DNA of 64,000 nt from assembly GCF_951801035.1 (NCBI RefSeq), contig NZ_CATOKT010000001.1. One strand, given 5' to 3'. Shown piece after piece: positions 18,258-27,153 of the stretch. How positions within the stretch are numbered: the stretch's first letter is position 1; each line of letters starts with the position of its first letter. This DNA is from Adlercreutzia sp910585575 (lineage in GTDB: Bacteria; Actinomycetota; Coriobacteriia; Coriobacteriales; Eggerthellaceae). The notes below the pieces were generated by a model. That model was not told where the DNA came from. It saw only the letters and a list, made by a program, of their open reading frames with translations, and made no database searches. The translations under genes were made by a program, and so were the position numbers.

Positions 18258-18446
18258 GCGCTCGTCCTTCCCCGCAGAACGCCACGGCTCCAACTCAGCC
18301 GCGGCGCTTTCAAAAGCATTCGCTCATGATAGCACGTCATTAGAGGAGGTTTTTGCTTCCCATCGGGGAAAACGAAAGGCCGATGGCTCAGGGGGCGTCG
18401 ACCCTTTCGCGCCTGTCACCAACGACGCCTTTGCGGGAACGAACGC

Positions 18447-19937
18447 CTACTTGCCAATACGCTTCAGAAACGCCTCGTAATCCACCTCGTTCTGATCGGC
18501 ATAGGCACAGGCGAAGGCCGCCATGGCTGCGTCGAACTTGTCGGATTTTCCCAAGTAGCCGGCGATGGCGCCTCGGTCCCCCGTGCGGGCATGGGCGCGG
18601 GCCAGCGTCCAGGCGCACAGCTGACTGTAAATTTCCAGTTCGTCGGCGCTGGCCTTCTCCAAATTCACCGACATCTTCCAATTCCACAGCTGACGCACGT
18701 AGTAGTCGCGCCGCACGCCGTCCTCGTCGGGCGCGCTGGTCCAGCCCAGCAGCACACCGCTGGTGGCCTGCATAAGGCGCTGCCCTTGCACCACGCGCTC
18801 GCCGTGAGAGGCGTAGCGGCTCTTCCCGCACCAGCGCTCGAGCACCGAGGCGTTTGCCTCTTTGATTTGCAACACCAGCGGGTCGGCCACCTCGGTGCCG
18901 GCCAGGGCCGCCACCCAGCAGCGGGTGCCCACGCTGCCCACGCCCACCACTTTTTGGGCGATGCCCAGCACCTGGTAGTTGGCCAGCAGGGGCTGATACG
19001 TGGGCGTCACGGTGCTGCGATAGCCGTCCATGAGATGCCTGAGCGACTGCAGCACCCGTTCGGCGTTGTCGGGCGAGAGGAAAAAGGACAGCGGCACGAT
19101 GTCGGGCGGATCGTAGGTCATGCGCGCCCGACCGTCCTTCATGGTGACCAGCTTGTCGAAGGCCCGTTCGTTGGTTTTGGCGAAGGCCCGCTCCAGGTCA
19201 GAGGCCACCTGGCGTCGATCAGCCTTGCTGACGCTGTCGGCCAGGCTATGGAGCACCTCGGCTACATCGATGTATGCGCGCCACACATCAAGGGCACCCT
19301 GGCGCGCAAAATACCGCATGGCCCGACGGTAGCTCTCGGCGGTCAACTGCGCCGCCTCGCGGCACCATTCCTCGCCGAACCCACGATAACGCCCGCAAAC
19401 AGCCACGCTGGCCACCAGACGCCGCACGTCCCAGTCCCAAGGAGCCGGGGCGGTCTCGTCGAAATCGTTGAGGTCGAACACTAGGTGGCTTTCGGGCGAG
19501 CGATAGCCGCCGAAGTTCGCAATATGGGCATCGCCGCAGGCTTGCACTACTTGGCCCGTGCTAGGCGCATTGGCCAGATCGGCCGCCATCACCGCCGCAG
19601 CCCCGCGGTAGAAGGCGAAGGAGTTGGCGGCCATGCGCTGATGGCGCTCCGGCACCAGGTAAGGCAGGCGATTCTCGTCTTGAGCGAACAGCAAGTCCAG
19701 AGCCTCCGCGCGATCCCGCCGCACATTCCATGTGCCCAGCTTGGAGCGGGGCACGCGCTGGCGCACCTGCTTGCCGCGTTCGCGCGCCTCGTACCACCCC
19801 GGACCGCGCGGGGGCTCTTTCCGTTTTGCCGCCGCTCGTTTCGAGGGGCCGTTCTTGGCCGCCGCGGATCGATTGCCGACGCCTTGGGAAGCCAGGGTTT
19901 TATGCAGCTTGTTCAGCTTGTTCAGCTTCTTGCTCAT
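18447..19937 (-). CDS. DUF2252 family protein
   Basis: 496 residues. The block FYRGAAAVMAADLANAP, then ACGDAHIANFGGYRSPE and FDLNDFDETAPAPWDWDVRR, is the DUF2252 signature and looks like a distant kinase-fold catalytic loop (HIANFG... then NDFDE). The N-terminal 60 residues are a lysine-rich low-complexity tail. Function is not established. The ATG at 19937 follows AAGGAG; the upstream ATG at 19994 does not. 189 bases without a gene separate it from the cyclase gene downstream; a 7-bp hairpin (18360-18386) lies there. Confidence 0.85.
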   Translation of the reverse strand: MSKKLNKLNKLHKTLASQGVGNRSAAAKNGPSKRAAAKRKEPPRGPGWYEARERGKQVRQRVPRSKLGTWNVRRDRAEALDLLFAQDENRLPYLVPERHQRMAANSFAFYRGAAAVMAADLANAPSTGQVVQACGDAHIANFGGYRSPESHLVFDLNDFDETAPAPWDWDVRRLVASVAVCGRYRGFGEEWCREAAQLTAESYRRAMRYFARQGALDVWRAYIDVAEVLHSLADSVSKADRRQVASDLERAFAKTNERAFDKLVTMKDGRARMTYDPPDIVPLSFFLSPDNAERVLQSLRHLMDGYRSTVTPTYQPLLANYQVLGIAQKVVGVGSVGTRCWVAALAGTEVADPLVLQIKEANASVLERWCGKSRYASHGERVVQGQRLMQATSGVLLGWTSAPDEDGVRRDYYVRQLWNWKMSVNLEKASADELEIYSQLCAWTLARAHARTGDRGAIAGYLGKSDKFDAAMAAFACAYADQNEVDYEAFLKRIGK

Positions 19938-20179
19938 GACGGCTCCTTGCCTCTGCCGACGGGCCGGCGCTTGATGTTCTGAGTGAAGTTGCAAACGCGC
20001 CCAGCCTGCGGCTCATCGCCTTTTGTCCATCATAGATATTTCGCCCGCTCTGGGCTGCATTCGAAAGAAAACCGTCGCCGAGGCAGCATCCGTGGGCGAA
20101 CTTCTCAAAATTCTTGCAAGGATCCCCGTTGCTGGATCGTTTTTCTGGTAGATTCTGCCTTAGTGAGAGAGGAAGCTTC

Positions 20180-20530
20180 ATGAAGAAAATGATCGTTGCG
20201 GGCCTGCTGGCTCTGACGCTAGCGGTGACCCCGGGCGTAGCTTTTGGCGCCGCCACCACGCCCCTGCTGCCAGCGGCCGATGCGCCGGCTTGTGCCGGGT
20301 GCGCCACCGGGTTCCACCGCGTTGCCTGCCCCACCACCATCGCGCAATCGCTGTTCGCCACCATCGACCACTGCGCCAGCCGCGTGCACGGCTGCCTGGG
20401 GATGAGCGGCGCCGCAAACACCGATGACCGCGTTGACGACGCCTCCGACGGATGGACCTGCCCGCGCTCCGGCCATCACGGTTACGGGCATGGCTGCGGC
20501 AACGGCGCAGGTCACGGCTGCCGTCGCTAG
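20180..20530 (+). CDS. Small secreted His/Gly/Cys-rich protein
   Basis: 116 residues with a clear signal peptide: KK, then the hydrophobic run IVAGLLALTLAVTPGVAFG, with cleavage likely after AFGAA. The mature part holds CAGC, several isolated cysteines, and a tail HHGYGHGCGNGAGHGC. Such a composition suggests metal binding or a redox role in the envelope. ATG 20180 follows GAGAGGAAG. It is 39 bases upstream of a sigma-factor gene whose anti-sigma partner also ends in a His/Gly-rich tail, so the three are probably one regulated unit. No family recognised. Confidence 0.7.
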   Translation: MKKMIVAGLLALTLAVTPGVAFGAATTPLLPAADAPACAGCATGFHRVACPTTIAQSLFATIDHCASRVHGCLGMSGAANTDDRVDDASDGWTCPRSGHHGYGHGCGNGAGHGCRR

Positions 20531-20569
20531 CGCACTGTCCACGCCCCACGGCCCCGGCTGCCACCCTTC

Positions 20570-21094
20570 ATGCGCCCCGCCTCTGACATAGAACGCACTA
20601 TGGAGCGCCACGCCGACACGGTGTGGCGCGTCTGCCTGCTGTACTTTGCCTGCGAGGCCGACTGCCAAGACGCCTTCCAGGAAACCTTCCTGCGCTACGC
20701 CCTGGCCGACACCACCACCTTCGCCGACGATGAGCACCGCAAGGCGTGGCTCATCCGCGTGGCGCGCACCCGCTGCCTGGATATGCTGAAGGCAGCCCAT
20801 CGCACACGCACGGCCGGCGGCGACGAGGCGCTGGGCGCGGCGGAGTCCCAGCAAGCCGTCGGACAGCGCGCTGCGCAGCCGGCCGCCCCGCCCGACGAGC
20901 AGCCCGGTTCCTTCACCAGCGAGGTCGTCGACGCGCTGCAGGCCCTCGATGATCCGCCGCGTACCCCGCTCTACCTGGCCCTCTGCGAGGAATATACCGC
21001 CCCGGAAATTGCCCAGCTTCTTGATGCCCCCGTGAACACGGTGTACTCGTGGATTGCCCGGGGCAAGAAACACTTGAGGAAGGTGCTCTCATGA
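20570..21094 (+). CDS. ECF-like sigma-70 family RNA polymerase sigma factor
   Basis: 174 residues. Region 2 is at about 8-75 (DTVWRVCLLYFACEADCQDA and HRKAWLIRVARTRCLDMLK) and region 4 at about 120-172 (YLALCEEYTAPEIAQLLDAP and TVYSWIARGKKHLRK). An Ala/Pro-rich linker joins them. It overlaps the anti-sigma gene by ATGA, so the two are made together. ATG 20570 has no strong ribosome site; ATG 20600 is an alternative start. Confidence 0.88.
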   Translation: MRPASDIERTMERHADTVWRVCLLYFACEADCQDAFQETFLRYALADTTTFADDEHRKAWLIRVARTRCLDMLKAAHRTRTAGGDEALGAAESQQAVGQRAAQPAAPPDEQPGSFTSEVVDALQALDDPPRTPLYLALCEEYTAPEIAQLLDAPVNTVYSWIARGKKHLRKVLS

Positions 21095-22095
21095 CGCACC
21101 CGACCAACGACCACTTCGAGCACGACGTGCGCGAAGCGCTTCTGCAAGTGAAAGCCCCCGCTTCGGCCAAGACGCACACCTTGGCCGCCATTGAAGCGGC
21201 CCGAGCGGCTGGAGCTGCCGGGACGGCAGCTCCTTCGACACCCGATCCCGCTGCAGCGGCTCCTGCGACGTCTGATCCTGCTGCGACGTCGAACCCCGCC
21301 GCAGCAATCCTCGCGATACCCGTTCCTGCAAACTCGCCAAGCCCTGTTGCCCCCGCCGCCCGTTCGCCACGGCGGCGCCGTCGCTGGGCGCCTCTAGCTG
21401 CGGCTGCCTGCCTCCTGCTGGTGGGCATTCTGGCGGGCGCCGGCTGGCACCTGTGGCAGCAGCCGGCCGCCTTCGTGGGCGTGGACGTGAACCCCTCCCT
21501 GGAGCTGACCGTCAACGCCTTCGATCGCGTGGTGAAAGCCACCGCCATCAACGACGATGGCGCCGCGGTACTGGACGCGCTTTCCCTGGAGGGCCGGTCT
21601 TACGCAGAGGCCTTCGCCGCGCTTATGGACAGCGAGGCTATGGCCCCCTATCTGGCCAAAGACGCGTTCGTTGATGTGAACATTACCACCCAGGACAACG
21701 CCTTGGCTTCCGAGCTGCAAGCCCAAAGCGACGCCGTGCTTGCCGGCCATCCCTACCAGGGCGCGTGCCATCATGCCGACGAGGCCACCCGCGAAGCGGC
21801 CGCCGCGGCGGGCATGGGCGTGGGCCGCTACCGCGCTGCCTGCGAGCTAGCGGAGCTCGATGATTCCGTATCCGTGGACGACTGCGCTGCTATGACTATG
21901 CGCGAACTGCATGATGCCATCGATCATCTCTGCGAAGACGAGTCCCACAACCACGGCTCCGGCTCGGACAACGACGCCGGCCATGGCGCGGGAACGGGAA
22001 GCGGCCAGGGTTCCGGAGCCGGCAACGGTGCGGGCAACGGCCAAGGCGTCGGCTCGGGCCATGGGAAACGCCACGGTCAGCACCACCAGGAATAG
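21091..22095 (+). CDS. RsgI-like transmembrane anti-sigma factor with His/Gly-rich tail
   Basis: 334 residues. A cytoplasmic N-terminal part with an Ala/Pro/Thr-rich linker is followed by RRRRRW and one membrane segment (about 99-120), then outside the cell by FVGVDVNPSLELTVNAFDRV and INDDGAAVL, the conserved RsgI periplasmic module. In clostridial RsgI proteins the Asn-Pro bond of this motif (here 134-135) is cut autocatalytically to start signalling; the pair is kept here. The last 50 residues are Gly/His/Asn/Ser repeats (GHGAGTGSGQGSGAGNGAG...), ending GKRHGQHHQE, a plausible metal or surface sensor. ATGA overlap with the sigma gene. Confidence 0.85.
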   Translation: MTHPTNDHFEHDVREALLQVKAPASAKTHTLAAIEAARAAGAAGTAAPSTPDPAAAAPATSDPAATSNPAAAILAIPVPANSPSPVAPAARSPRRRRRWAPLAAAACLLLVGILAGAGWHLWQQPAAFVGVDVNPSLELTVNAFDRVVKATAINDDGAAVLDALSLEGRSYAEAFAALMDSEAMAPYLAKDAFVDVNITTQDNALASELQAQSDAVLAGHPYQGACHHADEATREAAAAAGMGVGRYRAACELAELDDSVSVDDCAAMTMRELHDAIDHLCEDESHNHGSGSDNDAGHGAGTGSGQGSGAGNGAGNGQGVGSGHGKRHGQHHQE

Positions 22096-22101
22096 AAGCG
22101 G

Positions 22102-22130
22102 TTGACGCCTCCTCGTCCTCCCCTTACACT
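22102..22130 (+). promoter_or_regulatory. Strong sigma-70-type promoter of the MFS leader
   Basis: TTGACG (22102-22107) and TACACT (22125-22130) are separated by exactly 17 bases. Transcription would begin near 22137, which places a 7-codon reading frame and a terminator-like hairpin in a leader of about 265 bases ahead of the MFS gene. Confidence 0.75.
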
Positions 22131-22180
22131 GGTCGAACTTGGAAAACAAACGGGCCCGGTGCCCAAGGACAGGTGTTTTG

Positions 22181-22204
22181 ATGGCCGGAGTGCTTTACCT
22201 CTAA
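22181..22204 (+). CDS. Putative leader peptide MAGVLYL
   Basis: ATG GCC GGA GTG CTT TAC CTC TAA, seven codons, preceded by AAGGACAGGTG. It lies between a strong promoter and an intrinsic-terminator hairpin in front of an efflux-type MFS gene, the layout of ribosome-stalling attenuators that control drug-efflux and ribosome-protection genes. The peptide is not one that I can match to a known leader. Confidence 0.5.
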   Translation: MAGVLYL

Positions 22205-22241
22205 CATAGTTGCAACATAGTTGCCTTGCCGCAATGCGCCC

Positions 22242-22266
22242 GTTGCCCCTGAGGGCAACCGTTTTT
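22242..22266 (+). terminator. Attenuator-type terminator in the MFS leader
   Basis: GTTGCCC (22242-22248) pairs with GGGCAAC (22253-22259) around loop CTGA; after CG comes a run of six T. Upstream copies of GTTGCC at about 22219-22224 could pair instead with GGGCAAC and act as an anti-terminator arm. From here to the MFS start (22402) no other gene is seen. Confidence 0.65.
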
Positions 22267-22401
22267 TGCATGCCCGCAACCAGGCGTATCGGCTCAATTT
22301 CTTTGCAACCTAAAAGCGGTGGCGCAACGGCCGCCGCAACCGCACTCTCTCACCTGACCGCATTCTGCGCCCCTCGGCGCTTGTCTTTCCAAGGAGTACC
22401 T

Positions 22402-23712
22402 ATGACTCAGAACACCCACCCGCGCTCTTCCGCGCCCGAAGCCACGTCCAGCCGCGACTGCGATATCGCCTCCCCGGGCCTGAGCGCTGCCGGGCTCCCG
22501 CTAGCGAAAAACTGGCTCGCCATCATCTCCTTCATCTGGGCCGGTCAAGCGGCCTCGATGATCACCAGTTTCGCCGCCGGCTACGCCATCGTGTGGTACG
22601 TCACCGAAAGCACTGGCAGCGCCCTGGCCTTGGCCGTCATGAACCTGTGCGCCATGCTTCCCATGGGGCTGCTCTCGCCCTTCGGGGGCATCGTGGCCGA
22701 CAAGCACAACCGCAAGCTCATCATGATTGTGGCTGACGGCGCCGTGGGACTCATCTCCCTCGCCGCCGGCCTGCTCATTCTGGCGGGCGACGTCTCGTTC
22801 CCTCTGCTGCTGGCCTTGTGCATCGCCCGATCGGTGGGCCAGGCCTTCCACAGCCCGGCCATGATGGCTGCTATGCCCATGCTGGTGCCCGACAAGCATC
22901 TACTGCGCATCAACACCCTCGACCAGCTGCTGGCCTCCATCGCCTCCATCGGGGCGCCGGCCTTCGGCATTTTCCTGTACACCACCTTGGGGTTCGCCGC
23001 CGTCATGTTCCTCGACTTCCTCGGTGCCTGCGTGGCGGTGCTGGGGCTGCTGCTTGCTAAGGTGCCCACGGTGGTGGATCCGGCCGCGGCCCAGCAGCAC
23101 GTGGGGGCCAACCTGCGCGATGGCTGGCGCGCCGTGGCGAAAACCCGGGGCCTGCTTCTGCTCATCGGCGGCGTCACCCTGGGCATGTTCATCTTTGGGC
23201 CCCTTTCGGCCCTGTGCCCGCTTATGACCTACGACTATTTCCAGGGTGACGGCTACATGGCAGCCCTGGGCGAGGCGGCCTTCGGCATCGGCATGCTGGT
23301 GGGCTCTTCGATCCTGATGGTGTGGGGCGGCGGTAAGCGCCTGGCCGGGCTCATTGCCGTTGCGGCCGCCATCGTCGGCACCGCCACCGCCGCCTGCGGC
23401 CTGCTGCCATCCAGCGCCTTCCCCGCCTTCGTGGTGCTGATGGGCGTCATGGCCGTGGCCTGCGCCTGGTTCAACGGCCCCTTGCTCACGCTCATGCAGC
23501 GCCACGTGCCCGACGAGAAGATGGGCCGCGCCATGGGGCTGTTCTTCGCCTTGACGGGGCTTTCCGCACCCCTGGGCGTGGCCGTGGGCGGCGCGCTGGC
23601 CGAGACCGTCGGCATTGCGCCGTTCTTCCTTATCGACGGCTTGGCCTGCCTTGCCTTGGGCCTGGTGCTCTACCTGCCGCGCTCGGTGCGCGCGCTGGAT
23701 AAGGAGGCCTAG
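22402..23712 (+). CDS. MFS drug-efflux transporter (MefA/TetV-like)
   Basis: 436 residues, 12 predicted membrane segments. The loop 2-3 motif GGIVADKHNRKLIMIVAD is the MFS motif A, and the arrangement WYVTESTGSALALAVMNLCA with FLDFLGACVAVLGLLLAKVP is like macrolide/tetracycline efflux MFS proteins (MefA, Tet(V)). The substrate is inferred only. ATG 22402 follows AAGGAG; the frame is open 64 codons further upstream through the attenuator, without a site. Expression is likely controlled by the leader at 22137-22266. Its stop overlaps the stop of the convergent antiporter gene by 4 bases. Confidence 0.88.
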   Translation: MTQNTHPRSSAPEATSSRDCDIASPGLSAAGLPLAKNWLAIISFIWAGQAASMITSFAAGYAIVWYVTESTGSALALAVMNLCAMLPMGLLSPFGGIVADKHNRKLIMIVADGAVGLISLAAGLLILAGDVSFPLLLALCIARSVGQAFHSPAMMAAMPMLVPDKHLLRINTLDQLLASIASIGAPAFGIFLYTTLGFAAVMFLDFLGACVAVLGLLLAKVPTVVDPAAAQQHVGANLRDGWRAVAKTRGLLLLIGGVTLGMFIFGPLSALCPLMTYDYFQGDGYMAALGEAAFGIGMLVGSSILMVWGGGKRLAGLIAVAAAIVGTATAACGLLPSSAFPAFVVLMGVMAVACAWFNGPLLTLMQRHVPDEKMGRAMGLFFALTGLSAPLGVAVGGALAETVGIAPFFLIDGLACLALGLVLYLPRSVRALDKEA

Positions 23713-25928
23713 CTGCCCAGGCTCATTTGCAGGACGTAGACGCGCTGGCGCAGCTCGTTGGCAATGGGCAGGGTAATTTCGCCGTGCTCCTGCAGGTGGC
23801 GAATCTGATCGAGCTCGATGGTCAGGGCGTCGGCGTCCACCTCGTCGGCATAGCGCGCCGCTTCTGCGAACTGCTTGCCGAACAGCGGCTCCATGCCCGT
23901 GGGCAGACTCTCGTGGTGGTCGAGCGTGAGGTCCGGACGGTCCTCCTGCTTGACCTCCTGACCGTAGTTGATGCGATTCCACAGCGAATTGAGCGCGGCG
24001 CGGTGCTCTTGGCGGAGAATCTCCGCCGCATGGCGCCGCTCGTCGTCCTGGGCTATCACGTCTTGCAAGTAATCCAGGGCCGCGTGCTCCAGTTCGATGG
24101 CGAACAGGCAGGTGTCGTAGTAGATGCGCTCGGCCTGGTCGTCGCTGACCTCGGGCGACTTCGTGCGCTGCCACAACAGGGCCATGCGCCCGCGCAGGCT
24201 GTTGAAGCGCGACCCCACCTTCACGTCGGAGCCATCGTAGCCCACCGACTGGCGCACCCCGCGCAGCATGGCGTAGTAGGGCGCCAGCTCGGCCGTCTGG
24301 TAAGCCCCTTGCTGGTGAATGGCCGCGGCCTTCTTCTCCTGCACCTGGCGCACCTGCTCCCCCAGCTGGTCGAACAGATGGCTGCAGCCGTCGTCCAGGG
24401 CGCCGCGCTCGTGCATGAGCCGCACGCGGTAATGGGCGATGGTCAGGCGCAAAGCAGGGTCGAACTGCGGGTTCTTCTCGCTGGCCAGCATGGCCTGCAG
24501 CTCGGCCAGAGTGCCCTCGAGCACCTTGACGGTGGCCCGGCGCAGCTCCACCTCGCTGGTGTCGTCATGCTCGCGCGGGGCCAACAAGGGCAGCAGGCCG
24601 TCGGCCAAAAGCAGGGTGCACAGGATGACGCTGGCCGTAAGGAAGACGATCAGGTCGCGTTCCGGGAAGGGAGTGGTGCCATCGGACAGCGTCGTGGGCA
24701 GGGTGAAGATGATGGACAGTGTGACCGCGCCCTTCGGGCCGCCAATGGTAAGGACCAGCGCGTTGCGCAGCAAACTGCCAATGCGCTCGCGCCAGTGGGG
24801 ACGCTTGGTGCGCAGGTGCGGCGTGGGCGACGGCGTGTTCGGCGAACAGGTTTCCAGGGCCGATGCCGTGCGCTTGCGCACCTTATGCCCGCGCTGGCGC
24901 CGCAGGGCGAAGCGGTGCACCACCTCCATAACCAGCACCCACCCGAACCGGCAGACCACAATAAGCGCCGTGGTCAGCGCCACAATGCCCAGCAGGAAGG
25001 GCAGCGAGAAGTTGTCGGCAATGGCGGGGGTGAAGGCCTGGGGCAACTGCATGCCCAGCAGGACGAACACCACGGAATTGATGAGGAAGACGAGGATGCG
25101 CCAAAACCCGTTGGACACCAGCTCGCGCTGGGCCGACGCCGTGGACGTCAGGCGCTCCTGGCGATCGGCCATAACCAGGCCGGCCGCCACCACGGCCAGG
25201 ATGCCGCTCACGCCCAGCCACTCGGCGAACAGGAACACGAAGAAGGGCGAGAAGACCTCGTAGAGCACGTGCACCGTGGTGCTCTCGTAGCCCCGACGGC
25301 GCAGCAGGCGCATGGAGTACAGGCCCACCGCTCCCAAGGCCGCGCCGATGCCGATGCCGCCGAAGAACAGCAGCAGGAATTCCTGCCCGGCATCAACCAG
25401 AGAAAACGCCCCCGTGACCGCCGCGGCGCTGGCGAACTGGAAGGCTACCACGCCTGAAGCGTCGTTGATGAGCGATTCCCCGGACAGAAGGGTGCTCTGG
25501 CGCTTTTTCAGGCTCACGCTGGCGGACAGCGAGCCCACGGCCGCCGCGTCCGTAGGGGCCAGGGCCGCTGCGCAGGCAAAGGCCGCAGCCAGCGGGATGG
25601 AGGGCACGAACCAATTCAGGACGAAGCCCACTACCAGCACGGTCAGCAGCACCAGGCCCACAGCCAGGGACAAGATGGAGCCCTTGTTCTCCCACAGCTG
25701 GCGCGGGTGGGTGTGGCGCGCCTCGTCGAAGAGCAGCGGCGCGATGAACATAACCAGGAAAAGCTCGGAGGAAATGTGCACGTTGTGCACCGCCGGCACC
25801 AGCAGCGCCGCCGCGCAGCCCACGGCAATTTGCACCAGCGGCAACGACAGACGACGCACCACCTGGCACAGGATGGACGATCCGATGACACAAGCCAGCA
25901 CGATAAGCGCAAATTCCAGAGCCTTCAC
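23709..25928 (-). CDS. CPA1-type cation/proton antiporter
   Basis: 739 residues from the GTG at 25928. The first 430 residues hold about 12 membrane segments with CAAALAPTDAAAVGSL (the DPTDAV-like motif) and GESLINDASGVVAFQFA (the ND motif of the transport core). The C-terminal 300 residues are hydrophilic with coiled-coil character and probably regulate the pump. AAGGAGG lies 11 bases before the GTG; earlier ATGs at 25979 and 25973 add a basic tail (MRMLVRKKARQKEVRR) but have no site. Exchange of Na+ or K+ for H+ is inferred. Confidence 0.88.
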   Translation of the reverse strand: MKALEFALIVLACVIGSSILCQVVRRLSLPLVQIAVGCAAALLVPAVHNVHISSELFLVMFIAPLLFDEARHTHPRQLWENKGSILSLAVGLVLLTVLVVGFVLNWFVPSIPLAAAFACAAALAPTDAAAVGSLSASVSLKKRQSTLLSGESLINDASGVVAFQFASAAAVTGAFSLVDAGQEFLLLFFGGIGIGAALGAVGLYSMRLLRRRGYESTTVHVLYEVFSPFFVFLFAEWLGVSGILAVVAAGLVMADRQERLTSTASAQRELVSNGFWRILVFLINSVVFVLLGMQLPQAFTPAIADNFSLPFLLGIVALTTALIVVCRFGWVLVMEVVHRFALRRQRGHKVRKRTASALETCSPNTPSPTPHLRTKRPHWRERIGSLLRNALVLTIGGPKGAVTLSIIFTLPTTLSDGTTPFPERDLIVFLTASVILCTLLLADGLLPLLAPREHDDTSEVELRRATVKVLEGTLAELQAMLASEKNPQFDPALRLTIAHYRVRLMHERGALDDGCSHLFDQLGEQVRQVQEKKAAAIHQQGAYQTAELAPYYAMLRGVRQSVGYDGSDVKVGSRFNSLRGRMALLWQRTKSPEVSDDQAERIYYDTCLFAIELEHAALDYLQDVIAQDDERRHAAEILRQEHRAALNSLWNRINYGQEVKQEDRPDLTLDHHESLPTGMEPLFGKQFAEAARYADEVDADALTIELDQIRHLQEHGEITLPIANELRQRVYVLQMSLGS

Positions 25929-26055
25929 CGCGCGCCGCACCTCCTTCTGCCTGGCTTTCTTCCTAACGAGCATACGCATTTCATTATGAAACCGCTCAGG
26001 CTTTGAACCATCGAAGGAGGCGGCTTGTCAACGCGACGTAAGCCCATCGTCACGC

Positions 26056-26061
26056 TATAAT
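26056..26061 (+). promoter_or_regulatory. -10 box of the GMP synthase gene
   Basis: Consensus TATAAT 46 bases before the ATG. The best -35 at 17-base spacing (26033-26038) is weak; TTGTCA at 26025-26030 is too far. No purine-riboswitch fold was seen in the leader. Confidence 0.5.
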
Positions 26062-26106
26062 TCTTCCGAAGTCATTTCCGCGGTCCAAACCCCAAGGAGG
26101 TCCTCA

Positions 26107-27087
26107 ATGGACGAGAACGTACGACCCGAATCCATGGAGCGCATCACCACGCCCGAACTGGCCCAGGCTTTCATTGACGAGCAGGTGGCGGCCATTCAGC
26201 AGCAGGTGGGCGACAAGAAGGTGCTGCTGGCTCTGTCCGGCGGCGTGGACTCCTCGGTAGTGGCGGCGCTGCTGATCAAGGCCATCGGCAAGAACCTGGT
26301 GTGCGTGCACGTGAACCACGGCCTCATGCGCAAGGGAGAGTCCGAGCAGGTCATCGACGTGTTCCAGAACCAGATGGACGCGAACTTGGTGTACGTGGAC
26401 GCCACGGATCGCTTCCTGGACTTGCTGGCCGACGTGGACGAGCCGGAAACCAAGCGCAAGATTATCGGCGGCGAGTTCATCCGCGTGTTCGAGGAAGAGG
26501 CCCGCAAGGTGGGCGACGAGGTGGACTTCCTGGCCCAGGGCACCATCTACCCCGACATCCTTGAGTCCCAGGACGGCGTGAAGGCGCACCACAACGTGGG
26601 CGGCCTGCCGGACGACCTGCAGTTTGAGCTGGTGGAGCCCGTGAAGCTGCTGTACAAGGACGAGGTGCGCGTGGTCGGCCGCGAGCTGGGCCTGCCCGAG
26701 AACATGGTTGAGCGCCAGCCCTTCCCCGGCCCCGGCCTGGGCGTGCGCTGCCTGGGCGCCATCACCCGCGATCGTCTGGAAGCGCTGCGCGAGGCCGACG
26801 CCATCGTGCGCGAGGAAATGGAAGCCGCGAACGTGGGCGCCTGGCAGTACTTCGCCGTGGTGCCCGACATGCGCGCCACCGGCGTCCGCGACGGCGTACG
26901 AGCCTACGAGTGGCCCGCCATCATCCGCGCCATCAACACAGTAGACGTGATGACCGCCGAGGTGCCGGAGCTTGATTGGGCCCTGCTGAAGAAGATGACC
27001 GACCGGATTACCCACGAAGTCCCGGGGATTTGCAGGGTGTGCTACGACCTGACCCCGAAGCCGGTTGGGACGGTTGAGTGGGAATAG
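26107..27087 (+). CDS. guaA: GMP synthase, ATP-pyrophosphatase + dimerisation part only
   Basis: Converts XMP to GMP with ATP and ammonia. 326 residues: P-loop ALSGGVDSSVVAAL (about 43-56), the XMP/ATP site QGTIYPDILES, HHNVGGLP, and the C-terminal dimerisation domain PFPGPGLGVRCLGAI. A usual bacterial GuaA has about 510-525 residues because a class I glutamine amidotransferase domain comes first; here that half is absent and the gene starts cleanly after AAGGAGG. Either a separate glutaminase subunit exists elsewhere, as in archaea, or the enzyme uses free ammonia, or a second full-length guaA is present. The terminator at 27112 follows. Confidence 0.92.
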   Translation: MDENVRPESMERITTPELAQAFIDEQVAAIQQQVGDKKVLLALSGGVDSSVVAALLIKAIGKNLVCVHVNHGLMRKGESEQVIDVFQNQMDANLVYVDATDRFLDLLADVDEPETKRKIIGGEFIRVFEEEARKVGDEVDFLAQGTIYPDILESQDGVKAHHNVGGLPDDLQFELVEPVKLLYKDEVRVVGRELGLPENMVERQPFPGPGLGVRCLGAITRDRLEALREADAIVREEMEAANVGAWQYFAVVPDMRATGVRDGVRAYEWPAIIRAINTVDVMTAEVPELDWALLKKMTDRITHEVPGICRVCYDLTPKPVGTVEWE

Positions 27088-27111
27088 GCTCTTCCTTTCG
27101 CTAGCAAGTGC

Positions 27112-27146
27112 AACGGCCCGGCAACCCACCCAGTTGCCGGGCCGTT
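27112..27146 (+). terminator. Terminator of guaA
   Basis: Perfect 14-bp stem (27112-27125 with 27133-27146), 7-base loop. The trailing sequence CTGCGCTC is poor in T. Confidence 0.7.
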
Positions 27147-27153
27147 CTGCGCT

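Noticed and set aside
18340..18446. Possible cyclic di-GMP riboswitch near the diguanylate cyclase gene
   Set aside because: It lies downstream of DUF2252 and upstream of the cyclase start, but the conserved GEMM loops are absent; only a 7-bp hairpin is seen.
26020..26106. Purine riboswitch in the guaA leader
   Set aside because: The leader is about 45 bases after the -10 box, too short, and the three-way junction bases are not there.
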